The translations under genes and the position numbers were made by a program. Below are positions 62,303-64,000 of a stretch of 64,000 nt of DNA, one piece after another (within the stretch, counting starts at the first letter, position 1; every line of letters starts with the position of its first letter). Under the pieces are notes generated by a model. The model was not told where the DNA came from, made no database searches, and saw only the letters and a list, made by a program, of their open reading frames with translations. The stretch spans positions 25,148,037-25,212,036 of the forward strand of contig BSYO01000004.1 of the NCBI GenBank assembly GCA_033239525.1, in the 5' to 3' direction. Source of the DNA: Nepenthes gracilis. Lineage: Eukaryota > Streptophyta > Magnoliopsida > Caryophyllales > Nepenthaceae.

Positions 62303-63827
62303 GTGCTCGGCGAGAGCCTAGTGATCTATAGTGACTCAGTCAACACCAACCGTGCCCTCGGAAACTTTGAAGTGAAACGACCCCGACTTTCCAAGTACCT
62401 CGCAAAGGTGAAAGAGTTGGCCTCGCATTTCGAGAAGGTCAGATTCGTGCACATTCTAAGGGAAGAAAACGAGAAAGCAGACACGTTGGCAAAGGCAGCA
62501 GCAGCCAGAGACCCAGCGCAGTATGACAAAGGAATGAGAGAAATTCTGGAGCGACCCTCTATAGAAGAGACAGAGGCCGAGGTCATGCAGGTGTCCGAAA
62601 ATGACACTTGGATGACCGCCTACTTGAGATACCTCACCAGTGGAGTTCTGCCCGAGGACGCCGCAGAAGCCAGAAAGGTGAGGAAGTCCGCGGGCTGGTA
62701 CACCGTCATCGACGACCGTTTATATCATCGGGGGTACTCGGCCCCCTATTTAAGGTGCCTTACCCCCGAGGAGGCAGAGTATGCACTTCAAGAGGTGCAT
62801 CTAGGAATTTGTGGATCACACATTGGAGGCAAGAACCTAGCATTCAAGATTATGCGGCAAGGGTATTATTGGCCAACGATGAGGGATGATGCCATGGACT
62901 TCGTGCGCAAGTGTGAAAATTGCCAGGTCCACGGCAATATAAGCCATCAGCCACACGTGGAGCTTCAAGCGTTGCAATCTCCATGGCCCTTTGCGCAATG
63001 GGGGCTTGACATCCTCGGACCGTTTCCCATTCGTCCCGCCCGGAGGAAGTTCCTCATCGTGGGAATAGATTACTTCACCAAGTGGGTAGAAGCAACGCCA
63101 CTAGCACGGATAACCGAGCGGAATGCGACCGAGTTTCCTCCCGTGAGTATTGTTTGCGAGTTCGGAGTGCCCGAGAGTGTCGTCACGTGATAATGGGACG
63201 CAGATTCTGAGAAAGGCAATTCTCAGTCTTGTCTAGCCTTGAATTAATTTAATTCATACGTGCATTGCATATCCTCGGGCCAACGGCCGTAGAGGTCACA
63301 AACAGACCATCTTGCATGGGCTCAAAACCAAGCTGTTAGACTCAGGGGCTCATGGGTGGACGAGCTGCCATCCATCCTCTGGGCAAACAGGGACCACGGC
63401 GAGGAACCTACAAGAGAGACCCCATTCGGCTGTGCTACGGGGTCGAGGCTGTCATACCACCGGAAGTGGGCTGCCAAGCCTCCGAGTAGAACACTTGACC
63501 CGGCGTCAACGACCACCGGCTCGAGAGCACCTAGATTTGCTTGAGGAAGCTCGAAACAAAGCGCAACTTTGTGTGGCAATGTATCAACGACGGGTGGCCC
63601 GCTATTACAACAAGAGAGTAAAAGCGCGGCGGTTCGAAGTCGGAGACTTGTCTCGAGAAGCATCGCGGCAACGGAAAGAATGCCGGCCGAACAAGCTGTC
63701 TCCAAATTGGGAAGGGCCCTTCCTAGTCTCTAAGATGCCAAAAACGGGCATATAGTGCGAACCCGGGAAGGCGAGGCCAATCCCTAGAACCTGGAATGCA
63801 ACACACCTCAAGAAATACTATCAGTAG
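62303..63827 (+). pseudogene. RNase H end and integrase of the second Tat-type element
   Basis: A 295-residue open stretch (62303-63190) covers the end of the second RNase H (REENEKADTLAKAAA). It continues through the integrase zinc finger (HLGICGSHIGGK ... CENCQVHG) and the start of the catalytic core (GLDILGPFPI, GIDYFTKWVEATPLARI). The core is broken at 63185-63300 around the second Asp (DNGTQI). The remainder (LPSILWANRDHGEEPTRETPF, VARYYNKRVKARRFEVGD, RTWNATHLKKYYQ) is in shifted frames. The end is at TAG 63825-63827. Confidence 0.88.
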
Positions 63828-63849
63828 AGGCTGGGAAGCTAAGGCAAAA

Positions 63850-64000
63850 AACTCGGTTCCGTCCGAGCGGCCCAAGAGGTCGTATTCAAAAACCTCGGTT
63901 CCGTCCGAGCGGCCCAAGAGGTCGTGAAAAACTTCGGTTCGTCCGAGCGGCCCAAGAGGTCGTATTGAAAAACCTCGGTTCCGTCCGAGCGGCCCAAGAG
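63850..64000. repeat. About 41-bp tandem array at the window edge
   Basis: Three full units and part of a fourth of CTCGGTTCCGTCCGAGCGGC plus CCAAGAGGTCGTATTCAAAA, starting 23 bp after the end of pol. Each unit holds the small hairpin CTCGG-TTCCGT-CCGAG. The array continues past the window. Confidence 0.9.

Larger units (their letters stand above)
57548..64000 (+). mobile_element. Second Tat-type Ty3/gypsy retrotransposon, 5' part, cut by the window edge
   Basis: LTR (57548-58334), PBS, gag, protease, reverse transcriptase, two RNase H regions and integrase in canonical order, with pol ending at 63827 and a tandem array running off the window. Protein sequences match the first element throughout (for example VYNAILGRPCL, VHLGICGSHIGGKNLAFK, GIDYFTKWVE), but the DNA is more GC-rich. 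Damage is mostly single-base indels. The 3' LTR and any antisense ORF are not in view. Confidence 0.93.

Overview
The window is nuclear DNA from a flowering plant. Two spliced genes encode plant-type proteins. Introns are long and AT-rich with GT..AG borders, and most of the remaining sequence is Ty3/gypsy LTR retrotransposon material of the plant-specific Tat type plus solo LTRs. No bacterial, organellar or CRISPR features were seen. The species cannot be named from the sequence.

Both host genes lie on the minus strand. The right-hand one (34509-48374) encodes a 242-residue multi-pass membrane protein of the plant 'peptidase M50B-like' family, with an HEASH (HExxH) motif. Its nine coding exons chain in frame with GT..AG introns, including micro-exons of 25 and 30 nt. 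Its second intron (8.4 kb) holds two solo LTRs and an AT-rich repeat family. The left-hand one (4245-18638) encodes a ZCCHC8-like protein with a CCHC zinc knuckle followed by a PSP domain; in plants and animals this family is the scaffold of the nuclear exosome-targeting (NEXT) complex. Seven of its exon boundaries are resolved; the end of exon 1 is not, because that junction lies in a tandem duplication. Its non-coding 5' exon is probably at about 30.45-30.65 kb, which would place a whole retrotransposon inside its first intron.

Layout: 1-1170, left end of a minus-strand Tat-like element (gag start plus LTR). 1171-4244, AT-rich DNA, an LTR-like remnant and the 3' flank of the ZCCHC8-like gene. 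4245-18638, the ZCCHC8-like gene, with two SINE-like insertions (one intronic, one in the 5' flank), a MITE-like element and tandem duplications. 19811-20716, an LTR-like block. 20908-30032, a complete but decayed 9.1-kb Tat-type element with 5-bp target-site duplication GATTT, dual RNase H, an antisense ORF and an 18-bp-unit tandem array before the 3' LTR. 31199-32348, a solo LTR. 34509-48374, the M50B-like gene. 49210-50315, a likely solo LTR. 52219-57085, an LTR interrupted by a related LTR (52866-55394, duplication TGACC). 57548-64000, the 5' part of a second Tat-type element that enters a tandem array and leaves the window.

No new defence or metabolic system was found. The most informative signals are the antisense ORF with its degraded intron, satellite-like arrays at the same position in two related elements, contrasting decay (nonsense transitions in one element, single-base indels in the other), a perfect 35-bp inverted repeat in an intron, and self-nested LTRs.
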